A stretch of 55,455 nucleotides of DNA from Planctomycetota bacterium (GTDB taxonomy: Bacteria; Planctomycetota; UBA1135; UBA2386). The stretch lies in NCBI GenBank assembly GCA_029936315.1, contig JAPYTD010000027.1:1414-56868 (forward strand). Reading direction: 5' to 3'. Below the pieces are notes generated by a model that had not been told where the DNA came from, did not search any database, and saw only the letters and a program-made list of their open reading frames with translations. The translations under genes and the position numbers were made by a program. This document shows positions 27,705-36,613 of the stretch, piece by piece; positions within the stretch are counted from its first letter, which is position 1; each line of letters begins with the position of its first letter.

Positions 27705-29536
27705 CGGTGCAGCAATGGACGTTCCTGCTCGTCGGGGTCACATTCAGCCTGTACTTGTTGATCGCGTTCCGTGCGCGGGTGCGCGATACGCGAGGATTCT
27801 ATGTCGCCGGCCGCGGTGTGCCGGCGATCGCGAACGGCATGGCAACGGCGGCAGACTGGATGTCGGCTGCGTCGTTCCTCGGCATGGCCGGAACGATCTC
27901 ATTGCTTGGCTATGCCGGTGGCGTCTACCTGATGGGGTGGACCGGCGGTTTCGTATTGCTCGCGGTGTTGTTGGCGCCGTATCTGCGCAAGTTTGGACAC
28001 TTCACCGTGCCGGACTTCGTCGGCGATCGATTCGAATCGAATGCGGCACGATTGGTTGCGTTGTTGTGCGCGCTGTTCATCAGCTTCACCTACGTCTCGG
28101 GACAAATGCGTGGTGTCGGCATCGTGTTCGCGCGGTTCCTCGAAGTGGATGTGACGATCGGCGTCATCATTGGCATGGCGCTGGTGTTTGTCTACGCGAC
28201 GCTTGGCGGCATGAAGGGCATCACCTACACGCAGGTCGCCCAGTACTGGGTGTTGATCTGCGCGTTCGTCATCCCAGTGGTTGCGGTCAGTTGGCAACTG
28301 ACCGGGCAACCTGTGCCACAGCTCGGCTTGGGCAGCGAGGTGATGGGACCGAACGGCGGCCAGCGGTTGCTCGATACGCTCAATGCGATCCACGAAGATC
28401 TCGGCTTTCTCAGCTACACCGAGACGTTCACCGGTAAGTGGGATCGCATCAATGTGTTCTGCACGACGCTCGCGTTGATGGTCGGCACAGCCGGCCTGCC
28501 GCATGTGATCGTGCGCTTCTACACCGTCAAGAACGTGCAGGCCGCGCGCTGGTCGGGTTTCTGGGCGCTACTGTTCATCTCGGCGCTCTACCTGACCGCA
28601 CCAGCGACGGCAGCGTTCGCGCGCTACTACGTCATCGATAGCCTCAATGGCAAAGTCGAAGCCGAGTTGCCGTCCTGGTATCAGACGTGGTCCGAGATCG
28701 GGCTGATCGTCTGGCTCGACGATGGCGACGGCAAACTCGCCTACCGCGGCCCGGCACACGAGGGTGACAACGAACTGTTCCGCATCGGCAAGTTGTCGAA
28801 GATTGAGTTCGCCGACATCCAAAAAGACCACCAAGAGTGGCTCGACACGACGGGCGAGTCAGGGCGCGACGGCCGCATCGTGATGACCGAGAAAAATCTG
28901 GCCGGTCCCGATGCCGACATCCTCGTGTTGGCGATGCCGGAGATGGCGAGCCTGGCTGCGTGGATCATTGCGTTGGTTGCTGCCGGTGGCCTGGCAGCGG
29001 CGCTGTCGACGGCGTCTGGTCTGTTGCTGGTGATCAGCAGCAGCATCGCCCATGACTTCTACTACCGAATGCTGCGGCCAAAGGCGACCGAGAAGCAGCG
29101 GCTAAGGCTGTCACGCATGGCCATCGGGGTTGCCGTTGTGATTGCCGGTATCGTTGGCATATATCCGCCGGGGTTCGTCGCTGAAGTCGTTGCGTTTGCA
29201 TTCGGGCTGGCGGCGTCGTCGTTCTTCCCCGTCTTGGTGCTAGGCATCTTCTCGGTTCGCGTCGGCACCGTGCCCGCGATTGCAGGCATGATCTGCGGCA
29301 TTGGCTTCACCGCGACCTACATCTTGTCGACGGTCTACTTCGAAGGCAGTCGCTGGTGCTTCGGCATTGGCCCGCAAGGCATTGGTTCAGTGGGCATGGT
29401 CGTCAACTTCGCAGTTGCGCTGTCGCTGACACCGTTCTGCAAGCCGCCGTCCGCAGCAGTGCGTGCGATGGTCGCCAGCATTCGTGCGCCCGAGCCAGAG
29501 TCGGACGCAAGTAATCCACCACCTGCTGCGCACTAA
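27701..29536 (+). CDS. Sodium:solute symporter, VC_2705/ActP type
   Basis: 611 residues and about 13 membrane helices of the SSS family, with the sodium-site stretch ATAADWMSAASFLGMAGTI and GLAAALSTASGLLLV. A large soluble insertion lies near residues 320-410 between helices. Acetate and other short monocarboxylates are the known substrates of ActP relatives; the DUF4212 partner fits the VC_2705 subgroup. acs elsewhere in the window supports acetate import, but substrate is not shown by the sequence. Confidence 0.9.
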   Translation: MTVQQWTFLLVGVTFSLYLLIAFRARVRDTRGFYVAGRGVPAIANGMATAADWMSAASFLGMAGTISLLGYAGGVYLMGWTGGFVLLAVLLAPYLRKFGHFTVPDFVGDRFESNAARLVALLCALFISFTYVSGQMRGVGIVFARFLEVDVTIGVIIGMALVFVYATLGGMKGITYTQVAQYWVLICAFVIPVVAVSWQLTGQPVPQLGLGSEVMGPNGGQRLLDTLNAIHEDLGFLSYTETFTGKWDRINVFCTTLALMVGTAGLPHVIVRFYTVKNVQAARWSGFWALLFISALYLTAPATAAFARYYVIDSLNGKVEAELPSWYQTWSEIGLIVWLDDGDGKLAYRGPAHEGDNELFRIGKLSKIEFADIQKDHQEWLDTTGESGRDGRIVMTEKNLAGPDADILVLAMPEMASLAAWIIALVAAGGLAAALSTASGLLLVISSSIAHDFYYRMLRPKATEKQRLRLSRMAIGVAVVIAGIVGIYPPGFVAEVVAFAFGLAASSFFPVLVLGIFSVRVGTVPAIAGMICGIGFTATYILSTVYFEGSRWCFGIGPQGIGSVGMVVNFAVALSLTPFCKPPSAAVRAMVASIRAPEPESDASNPPPAAH

Positions 29537-29547
29537 CTCCCGGTGGG

Positions 29548-30528
29548 TTAGAGCGACCGCAGGAACGCGACCAGCGCCGACTGATTCTCTTCGGTCAGGT
29601 CCAACTTCTTGAGCTTCCTGTCGAGGTGGGGGTTGGCGTTGCCGCCGCGCCCGTAGAACTTGACGACGTCTTCGAGCGTGCGCAGCGAGCCGTCGTGCAT
29701 GTACGGAGCCGTTAGGCGAATCGATCGCAGCGTCGGGGTTTTCCACTTGCCGGTATCCGCGACGTCTTTGGTGATGTCGGCGCGGCCCGCTTCGGGTTTG
29801 CCTTCGGCGACGCCTATGCCAGTGTTGTGAAATCGCTCGTCGGTGAACAACGGTGGCGTGTGGCACTTCCAGCAGCCGCCCTTGCTCTCGAAGATCCACT
29901 GGCCATGGCGTTGTTGCGGCGTCATCGCATCGACTTCACCGCGCAAGAATCTGTCGTACGGTGCCGTGCCGCTGACGATGCCGCGCACAAACGTCGCGAG
30001 TGACCGGCTCAGCGCTTCGGGGTTGGGCTTCTCCGAGAACGCAGCCGCGAACGCCTTTTGGTAGTCCTTGCTCTGACGCAGGCGGTCGATGGCGTCATTG
30101 AGCCTGAGGCCCATCTCACGCGGGTCCGAAATGGGTTCGAGCACGAACGCTTCCAAGCTCGGCGAGCTGCCGTCCCAGCGTTGCAGCGTGCCGTAGCCGC
30201 GATTGAACAGCGAAGGCGCGTGCCGCAGGGCGCGCTGCCCATCGACACCGGGAGGCAACGCGTCGGGGTGCGCGAAGCCGTTCTTGGCCATGTGGCAGCT
30301 GGCACACGTCACCGAGCGGTCCTTGCTCAGGATGCCGTCGTGAAACAGCTTCTTGCCGAGGTCGAACATTGCCTCGGTCGGTTTGTAGGCGGCAGGCATC
30401 GGCATCACAGGCAAGCCGATGGGGGGCGTGCTCAGGAACGCGAACGACGGTACGGGGGGCTCGGTGGTTGCTGCCTGCGCAACGGCGGTGCCGAGCAGGA
30501 ACGAAACACTGAGCAGGATGCGGGCCAC
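29548..30528 (-). CDS. Di-haem cytochrome c peroxidase
   Basis: 326 residues with a signal peptide (MARILLSVSFLLGTAVAQA) and two c-type haem sites: CASCH (75-79) and CWKCH (219-223). The order LPPGVDGQRALRHAPSLFN ... GQWIFESKGGCWKCHTPPLFTDERFHNTG ... TPTLRSIRLTAPYMHDGSLRTLEDVV matches the CcpA/MauG family. It reduces periplasmic H2O2 with electrons from a small cytochrome or donor. It lies 10 bases after the aldose epimerase on the same strand, an arrangement probably without functional meaning. Confidence 0.93.
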   Translation of the reverse strand: MARILLSVSFLLGTAVAQAATTEPPVPSFAFLSTPPIGLPVMPMPAAYKPTEAMFDLGKKLFHDGILSKDRSVTCASCHMAKNGFAHPDALPPGVDGQRALRHAPSLFNRGYGTLQRWDGSSPSLEAFVLEPISDPREMGLRLNDAIDRLRQSKDYQKAFAAAFSEKPNPEALSRSLATFVRGIVSGTAPYDRFLRGEVDAMTPQQRHGQWIFESKGGCWKCHTPPLFTDERFHNTGIGVAEGKPEAGRADITKDVADTGKWKTPTLRSIRLTAPYMHDGSLRTLEDVVKFYGRGGNANPHLDRKLKKLDLTEENQSALVAFLRSL

Positions 30529-30538
30529 GGTTTGGATC

Positions 30539-31654
30539 TTACTGCGCCTTGAAGGTCATGCGCGTCGTTGACCGGAACATGTCACCTGGGGCGAGCTCGG
30601 TGCTCGGGAAGTTGTTGTGGTGCACGGCATCTGGATGGTGCTGCGTCTCGAGGCAGACGGCGCTTCGGTGGGCGTAGACCTTGCCCTTCTTGCCCGTTTG
30701 GCCGTGCAGGAAGTTGCCGCTGTAGACCTGCAGCGCCGGTTCGGTTGTCTCGATCATCATCGACCGTCCGCTACCGGCATGGTGCAGTTTGGCGACGCGG
30801 CGCAGCGTGCCGTGCGAGTCATTGAGTACCAGGTTGTGGTCGTAGCCGAGGGCCGGCGTTGCGGCGAGTGCGTCGATGTACAGGCCGAGTGCAATTGGCT
30901 TGCGAAAGTCGAGTGCGGTCGCGAGCACGCTTTTGATCTCACCGGTCGGGATCAGCGTGTCGTCGGTGGGCGTATAGGTGTCGGCGTCAACCTGCAGTGT
31001 GTGGTCGAGAACCGTGTCGGCACCGGCACCACCCAGGTTCCAGTAGGCGTGGTTGGTCAGGTTGATCAGCGTGCGCTTGTTGGTGCGGGCTTCGTAGTCG
31101 ATCTGCAACTGGTTGTCTTGAGTCAGCGTGTAGGTGACCGAGACGTAGAGTTTGCCAGGATAGCCTTCTTCGCCATCGTCACTGAGATACGTGAACTGCA
31201 CGGATGGCGTCGTGCTGTCAGTTGCCGATGCTTGCGCCTGCCAGTGCACCTTGTCGAAGCTGCGTGCGCCACCGCCGTGCAGGTGGTGGGCACCGTTGTT
31301 CTTGTCGAGCACGTAGTCGTAGTCGTCGAGAGTGAACTCGCCGTTGGCGATACGATTGCAGACGCGGCCGGTGCTGCAACCGAAGTACTGGTTGGCATCG
31401 GACTGGTAGCCGGTCACGTCATCAAAGCCGAGGATGACATCGTCGAGGAAGCCGGCGCGATCGGGCATTCGCACCGCGACGAGAGTGGCGCCGTGATCCG
31501 TCACGTCGATTTGCATCTGGCCGGTTGACAAGGTCCAGAGGGTTGCGGGTTGGCCAGAACTGTCGGTGCCGAAGTGCCGCGACGTTAGAGTGGGGGTCGT
31601 GGGCATCGAAGAACAGGCCGCGAGCAGCGCGAGCGCCGCAGTGGATAAACGCAT
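30539..31654 (-). CDS. galM: Aldose 1-epimerase (mutarotase), lipoprotein
   Basis: Interconverts alpha and beta anomers of hexoses. 371 residues from ATG 31654 with a lipobox (AALALLAAC), so it is exported and lipid-anchored; ATG 31657 is equally possible. Family motifs: GRVCNRIANG, HHLHGG with one catalytic His, NLTNHAYWNLGG with the second, and AVCLETQHHPDAVHHNNFPST with the catalytic Glu. External mutarotases of this kind occur in polysaccharide-degrading bacteria. Confidence 0.93.
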   Translation of the reverse strand: MRLSTAALALLAACSSMPTTPTLTSRHFGTDSSGQPATLWTLSTGQMQIDVTDHGATLVAVRMPDRAGFLDDVILGFDDVTGYQSDANQYFGCSTGRVCNRIANGEFTLDDYDYVLDKNNGAHHLHGGGARSFDKVHWQAQASATDSTTPSVQFTYLSDDGEEGYPGKLYVSVTYTLTQDNQLQIDYEARTNKRTLINLTNHAYWNLGGAGADTVLDHTLQVDADTYTPTDDTLIPTGEIKSVLATALDFRKPIALGLYIDALAATPALGYDHNLVLNDSHGTLRRVAKLHHAGSGRSMMIETTEPALQVYSGNFLHGQTGKKGKVYAHRSAVCLETQHHPDAVHHNNFPSTELAPGDMFRSTTRMTFKAQ

Positions 31655-31849
31655 CATGGGTGGGCGAGAGATTAGTGGAACGCTCTGCGCGGGCAAAGCA
31701 TGGAGGCAGCGACCACCGGCGACCTCCCAGGGCATTTCGCAATAGGTCCCGCTGTTGATCGAATGGTTAGTTCTCGCGCGCCGGGTGCCCCTGCTAGGAT
31801 CATCAGCGATGCTCGCCGTCCCCCTATCCCCCTGACCTCCTGGAGAACC

Positions 31850-32392
31850 ATGGAAGAACCAATTTCGAAGACCGGATCTGACCGCGCCGCTGCTGGTAAA
31901 TCTGTGCCCGGCGGCATGACCGCAACCATTGCGGCAGCCGTTGCCGCGCTCGCTTGCTTCTTGCCGTGGTTTCGCATCGACTTCGCCGCGGCGGTGTCGG
32001 CGATGCCGGCGATGCCGGGCATGGAAGGCATCGGAAGTGCCATGAGTGGAATGCTCAGCGGGCTTGCCGGCGCCTCGGTCAACGCTGCGGGCGTCGATGG
32101 TTGGGTTGGTGTTGCTACCCTGGTTACCTTCGCGGTTGCTGCGGCCCTCCTCCTCATAGAAGGCAACGCCGCGTCGAAGCAGTCACGCGGTCCGCTGTTG
32201 GTGGCTGCGGTCGTGGTCTCGGTCGTTGGCAGTGGCTTCGTGCTTTACGCGGCGACCCAACTCGGTGGGCCGGTTGGCATCCACATTGGTTTGGTAGTCA
32301 CGATCCTTGCGGCGGTCGCCACGATGATGCTGTCGGTGCGAAGGATGCAACTCTTCGGCGCGCTCAAGTCGGCTGGGCAGATGGCTGCGTAG
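31850..32392 (+). CDS. Small polytopic membrane protein, unknown
   Basis: 180 residues from ATG 31850, preceded by TGGAGA at a good distance. About four hydrophobic helices: residues 26-45, a Met/Ala/Gly-rich second stretch (MPAMPGMEGIGSAMSGML), then two more with a Lys/Ser loop between. I recognise no family; it may be a general membrane protein of the planctomycete type. It is divergent from galM and ends 36 bases before a strong terminator. Confidence 0.6.
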   Translation: MEEPISKTGSDRAAAGKSVPGGMTATIAAAVAALACFLPWFRIDFAAAVSAMPAMPGMEGIGSAMSGMLSGLAGASVNAAGVDGWVGVATLVTFAVAAALLLIEGNAASKQSRGPLLVAAVVVSVVGSGFVLYAATQLGGPVGIHIGLVVTILAAVATMMLSVRRMQLFGALKSAGQMAA

Positions 32393-32427
32393 GGATGCCG
32401 CCCGTTCCGCAGTAGACCTCAGTACGC

Positions 32428-32466
32428 AACAAGGGCCCCCTCATCATCGATGAGGGGGCCCTTGTT
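32428..32466. terminator. Strong bidirectional terminator
   Basis: A perfect 18-bp inverted repeat with a 3-base loop: AACAAGGGCCCCCTCATC, atc, and its complement. It lies in the 93-bp gap between two convergent genes. T-rich flanks are short (TTGTT on both sides), giving bidirectional terminator character. Confidence 0.85.
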
Positions 32467-32485
32467 CATGAAGTTGGCGTCGCGA

Positions 32486-33073
32486 CTAGAGCGCGGCCTT
32501 CTTCATCTTGCGGAGGCGAAGCTTCGCGGTGGAGGCCATCGCTTCTTTGATGATGTCCTTGGTGACCGCTTTCTTGTCCCTCACGAAAACGAGTGCTTTG
32601 CCGTTCAGACCGTTCGGGTGAACGCGGATGACTCCGGGGATCTTGCTCAAGACGTCACGCGTCTCGATAGCCGTTCCCATTCAACCAAGGCCCGAGATCG
32701 AGCACTCGTAGACGATCACAGCCTTTTCGACCTCGACCTCCTTGAGCTTCTTGATCCTGACCTTGCCTGCGCGCTTCTTCTCAAGCCACAGGTTTAGATC
32801 CGCGATCTCAGGCGTGCGCTTCTTGCTCTTGGGTTCGAAGTAGCCGACACCTGTCGTATCGAAGATGAGGTTCTTGATATCCCTGTGCTTTTTGAGGATC
32901 GAACTGACCCTCTTTGCCACTGAGGCAGCGCCTCAACCAGAGATACCGGACGCTTCGATTCGCCAGAGTTTTTCGGTTTTAGCCTTCGTCTTAACCGTAC
33001 CAGCCTTCGTTTGGCTGGCTGCCGGAATCGCTAGGGCGAAGACCGCAAGCATCGTACTTGCAGTAAGTCGCAT
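32486..33073 (-). CDS. Candidate secreted selenoprotein with two HMA-like domains and two in-frame UGA codons
   Basis: One frame runs from ATG 33073 to TAG 32488-32486 and is interrupted only by TGA at codon 47 (32935-32933) and codon 131 (32683-32681). Read as Sec (U), the product has 195 residues: a signal peptide (MRLTASTMLAVFALAIPAAS), HMA-like domain 1 from about residue 35 (WRIEASGISGUGAAS, then a helix, IKNLIFDTT, and a helix near TPEIADL), and domain 2 from about residue 120 (VIVYECSISGLGUMGTAIE, IPGVIRVHP, KALVFVRDKK). In HMA proteins such as CopZ, the GMTCxxC motif has its first Cys where U stands here; the second Cys is missing in both (A and T). A periplasmic metal- or redox-active role is inferred. 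Treating it as separate 46-, 79- and 64-residue proteins would split both domains at their key residue. Confidence 0.8.
32648..32666 (-). promoter_or_regulatory. Candidate bacterial SECIS hairpin after second UGA
   Basis: CGAGACG and CGUCUUG (one G-U pair) form a 7-bp stem with the 5-nt loop CGUGA, again with G second. The loop starts 22 nt after the UGA. GCU/AGC can extend the stem below a 2-nt bulge, similar in layout to the bulged fdhF element. The size matches the first hairpin. Confidence 0.55.
32894..32912 (-). promoter_or_regulatory. Candidate bacterial SECIS hairpin after first UGA
   Basis: On the mRNA, GAGGGUC and GAUCCUC (one G-U pair) form a 7-bp stem closed by the 5-nt loop AGUUC, with G second. 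The loop starts 28 nt after the UGA, inside the usual 16-37 window for SelB-dependent elements. It lies entirely in coding sequence. Confidence 0.55.
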
Positions 33074-33080
33074 CTGTCTT

Positions 33081-33089
33081 GCTCCTCTT
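33081..33089 (-). promoter_or_regulatory. Ribosome binding site of the di-UGA gene
   Basis: AAGAGGAGC lies 7 bases before the ATG at 33073. It is one of the strongest Shine-Dalgarno matches in the window and fixes the start upstream of the signal peptide, so the three reading-frame pieces belong to one translated unit. Confidence 0.8.
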
Positions 33090-33498
33090 TGTAGGGCTGT
33101 ATATCAGCACGGACATCCCGCACCAGACGATGATTATCGACGATATGGGGGCCGGAGGCAAACCCCGATCGGCTGGAAACTGGGATCAGAAGGGTCCCAG
33201 GCTCATATCGCCACTCGCCAACCGCTCGAAATGCAGGTTATTCGCCTTGGTTGCTCCGAATTTGCCGACGGGAATGGAGTTCTGCCTAGGCACTCGTCAT
33301 GAAGAGCGCCTCTCCCTGAGGCCATCCGCCAAGGCGAGTCCTCGCCGTGCCCGTCGCACATCGCTTTGGGGTGCCGAGAGCTTCGCGTTGCGGCGCTCGT
33401 TGGCGAAGCCGCGTTCGGCGCGGATGCCAATCGTGCGCGGCTTGGTGATCGCTTGGCCGCTGGCCAAGCAATCGGCGCCGCAAGTCGAACTCCCGAGA
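33090..33498. other. About 410 bp without a recognised gene
   Basis: This is the gap between pckA and the di-UGA gene, both on the minus strand. A TATACA box lies about 35 bases upstream of the ATG and could be a -10 element, with no clear -35. An open frame of 148 codons on the plus strand has atypical composition and no recognisable domain. I see nothing else. Confidence 0.4.
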
Positions 33499-33527
33499 GC
33501 TAGAGCCCTAATGCTAGAGCCCTAATG

Positions 33528-33533
<6 letters not shown>
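33499..33533. repeat. 14-bp tandem repeat at the pckA 3' end
   Basis: GCTAGAGCCCTAAT occurs twice in tandem (33499-33512, 33513-33526) and a third partial copy (GCTAGAG) runs into the pckA stop at 33530-33528. CCCGA-AGCT flanks on either side can pair with AGCT-TCGGG, so the segment may fold as a terminator arm around the repeats. Confidence 0.7.
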
Positions 33534-35108
<1,575 letters not shown>

Positions 35109-35275
35109 GGGGGCTGATTCTATTCAGGGCAATCGATCCGGCGGATCCGAATCGGGCGAAACAAGCTATCCGCCGAGGCCGGAAGGTTCCAGGGTCCCGC
35201 GGCGTGTGCCATTCGCTCGACGAAAACTGCTTGCGAGCCGGCCTACAGGGCGCTAGCGTCCCCGCCCGTTACTCA

Positions 35276-35352
35276 GCACCCGTAGCTCAATTGGATAGAG
35301 CACCTGACTACGGATCAGGAGGTTAGAGGTTCGACTCCTCTCGGGTGTACCA
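35276..35352 (+). tRNA. tRNA-Arg (anticodon ACG)
   Basis: A cloverleaf can be drawn: acceptor GCACCCG with CGGGTGT, D arm with AGCTCAATTGGATAGAGC, anticodon stem CCTGA/TCAGG around the loop CTACGGA (ACG reads CGU and, as inosine, CGC/CGA), T arm with GGTTCGACTCC, and an encoded CCA at 35350-35352. It reads arginine. Confidence 0.97.
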
Positions 35353-35503
35353 CCATCGGCCGGAGGCCAATGGTGGTAATCCCGTGAGGCGTCGGGCGTG
35401 CATCGACTGCCGCGGAGCGGCAGGCGAGGCAGCAGCGACTCCGCCAGCGGGAGTGGGGCGCTTGGCTACGCGGTTGTCGGGCAGGGCGATGGCGGTGATG
35501 AGT

Positions 35504-36127
35504 TCATGCGCGGTCGCTTGCTTCGACTTGGATGCGGGCTCGGGCTGCAGTGGCATCTCGCACGGCCCGCTCGAACTCTTTGGCTTGGGATTGTGGGACC
35601 GATATCTCAACGTCGACTTGGGTGCCGTAGTTGGACTTCGTCGGTTGCAGGTTGAAGGTGTTGAGCACGGCGGCCAGGGCGCCGGAATCTTCGTAGGCGT
35701 GTTGGATGTGGAAGGTGGCGTGGGGGATGACCTCGACGATGTTGGCTAGGTGGAGGACCTCTTGGGCTGCGCCGCCGTAGGCTCGCACGAGTCCGCCGGT
35801 CCCCAGTTTGGTGCCGCCGAAGTAGCGGCTGACGACGATAAGTGTGTCGGTCAGGTCTTGGCCGTCGATGTGTTTGAGGATCGGGCGGCCGGCGGAACCG
35901 TTCGGTTCGCCGTCGTCGCTGTATCGGAAGTCGTTGTCACCGCGGCCGAGGCGCCAGGCATAGGCATGGTGGTTGGCGTCGGGCATGCGGGCACGTACCG
36001 ACTCGAGGTTGCTCGCGATGTCTTCTTGGTTGGTGACGGGGAAGACGTTGGCGATGTGGCGCGAGCCTTTGATTTTATCCGGCTCGTGCTCGAGTGCTTC
36101 GCCAATGGTTCGGTAGCTGTCGGACAT
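35504..36127 (-). CDS. IMPACT/YigZ family protein
   Basis: 207 residues from ATG 36127. The N-terminal domain has the family block GSRHIANVFPVTNQEDI, HHAYAWRLGRGDNDFRYSDDGEPNGSAGRPIL and VVSRYFGGTKLGTGGLVRAYGGA; the C-terminal 60 residues form the usual alpha-beta DUF1949 domain. Family members are linked to translation stress (GCN1-like in eukaryotes), with little known in bacteria. The ATG overlaps the TGA of a remnant oxidoreductase by one base, suggesting translational coupling. Confidence 0.92.
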   Translation of the reverse strand: MSDSYRTIGEALEHEPDKIKGSRHIANVFPVTNQEDIASNLESVRARMPDANHHAYAWRLGRGDNDFRYSDDGEPNGSAGRPILKHIDGQDLTDTLIVVSRYFGGTKLGTGGLVRAYGGAAQEVLHLANIVEVIPHATFHIQHAYEDSGALAAVLNTFNLQPTKSNYGTQVDVEISVPQSQAKEFERAVRDATAARARIQVEASDRA

Positions 36128-36345
36128 CAAGCTAGCGGGCGTAGCGATTGCAGGACAGTTGGCAGCAACTCGGAGACGGTTGGGTGGATCGGCATCGACT
36201 CGGTGACGACACGGTAGGAGGCGCCGCCAAGCAGGGCCTTTTCGAGGATGGCGACCTGCTTGCCTTCCGCAGCGAGGCGGGCGGCGAGGCTTGGGCCGGC
36301 CTGGCCGGTGCCGATGATGATGGCGTCGAAGCTCAGCGTGATCAT
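36127..36345 (-). pseudogene. Internally deleted mercuric-reductase-like flavoprotein remnant
   Basis: 72 residues remain of a family of about 450-470. The N-terminal FAD-binding stretch is intact (FDAIIIGTGQAGPSLAARL, VAILEKALLGG) and is joined in frame to the family's C-terminal dimerisation tail (YRVVTESMPIHPTVSELLPTVLQSLRPLA). The CxxxxC redox site, the NAD domain and most of the interface domain are gone, so about 380 codons were lost at or near the LLGG/ASYR junction. The frame is otherwise open and the stop overlaps the IMPACT start. It may still be translated but cannot be an enzyme. Confidence 0.75.
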
Positions 36346-36387
36346 GGCGCGACGATGCAGGACAGGAGTTGCCTGCTGCAAGCACTA

Positions 36388-36531
36388 TCAGCGCAGCAGC
36401 AGGCCATTGCACATCACGAGTGCTCCCGGCGGCTCGGATCGCACCGGGACGCGCGACGTCTCCGCGGTCAAGAGGGTGCCACACCCGCCAAGTGCGAGGC
36501 ACAGAATGAGGGCAAGATAGTTCTGTGTCAC
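36388..36531 (-). CDS. Truncated small lipoprotein, PEGA-like start
   Basis: 47 residues from GTG 36531: a signal peptide with lipobox (LALGGC), then RVPVRSEPPGALVMCNGLLLR and the stops TGA TAG. SEPPGA followed by NG resembles the start of PEGA domains in larger planctomycete lipoproteins, which would continue with a G-TP motif and strand repeats. The abrupt end in front of the oxidoreductase remnant suggests a truncated gene; as a mini-lipoprotein it could still be exported. Its stop is followed at once by TAG, so a selenocysteine reading is excluded. Confidence 0.5.
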   Translation of the reverse strand: MTQNYLALILCLALGGCGTLLTAETSRVPVRSEPPGALVMCNGLLLR

Positions 36532-36613
36532 CCGGACGCAGCGTCGGTCTCGGAACTGCCGTTGCGTTAATTATCGATTGAGTAAGTAGGCCAGTCGGCG
36601 TAGGCCGTTCCGG

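Noticed and set aside
32486-33073. Separate small proteins or a pseudogene with two nonsense mutations
   Set aside because: Both TGAs lie at the same site of two homologous domains, the frame is otherwise intact with good coding quality, and hairpins of matching shape follow each. A strong ribosome binding site precedes only the upstream start.
33079-33525. 148-codon open frame on the plus strand
   Set aside because: Composition and residue pattern look random, no domain or ribosome binding site, and it runs against the pckA end repeats.
35323-35610. Open frame running through tRNA-Arg on the minus strand
   Set aside because: It includes the antisense of the tRNA (ending TREESNL), a well-known false frame.
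36388-36531. TGA at the lipoprotein end as selenocysteine
   Set aside because: The next codon is TAG, so read-through would stop at once.
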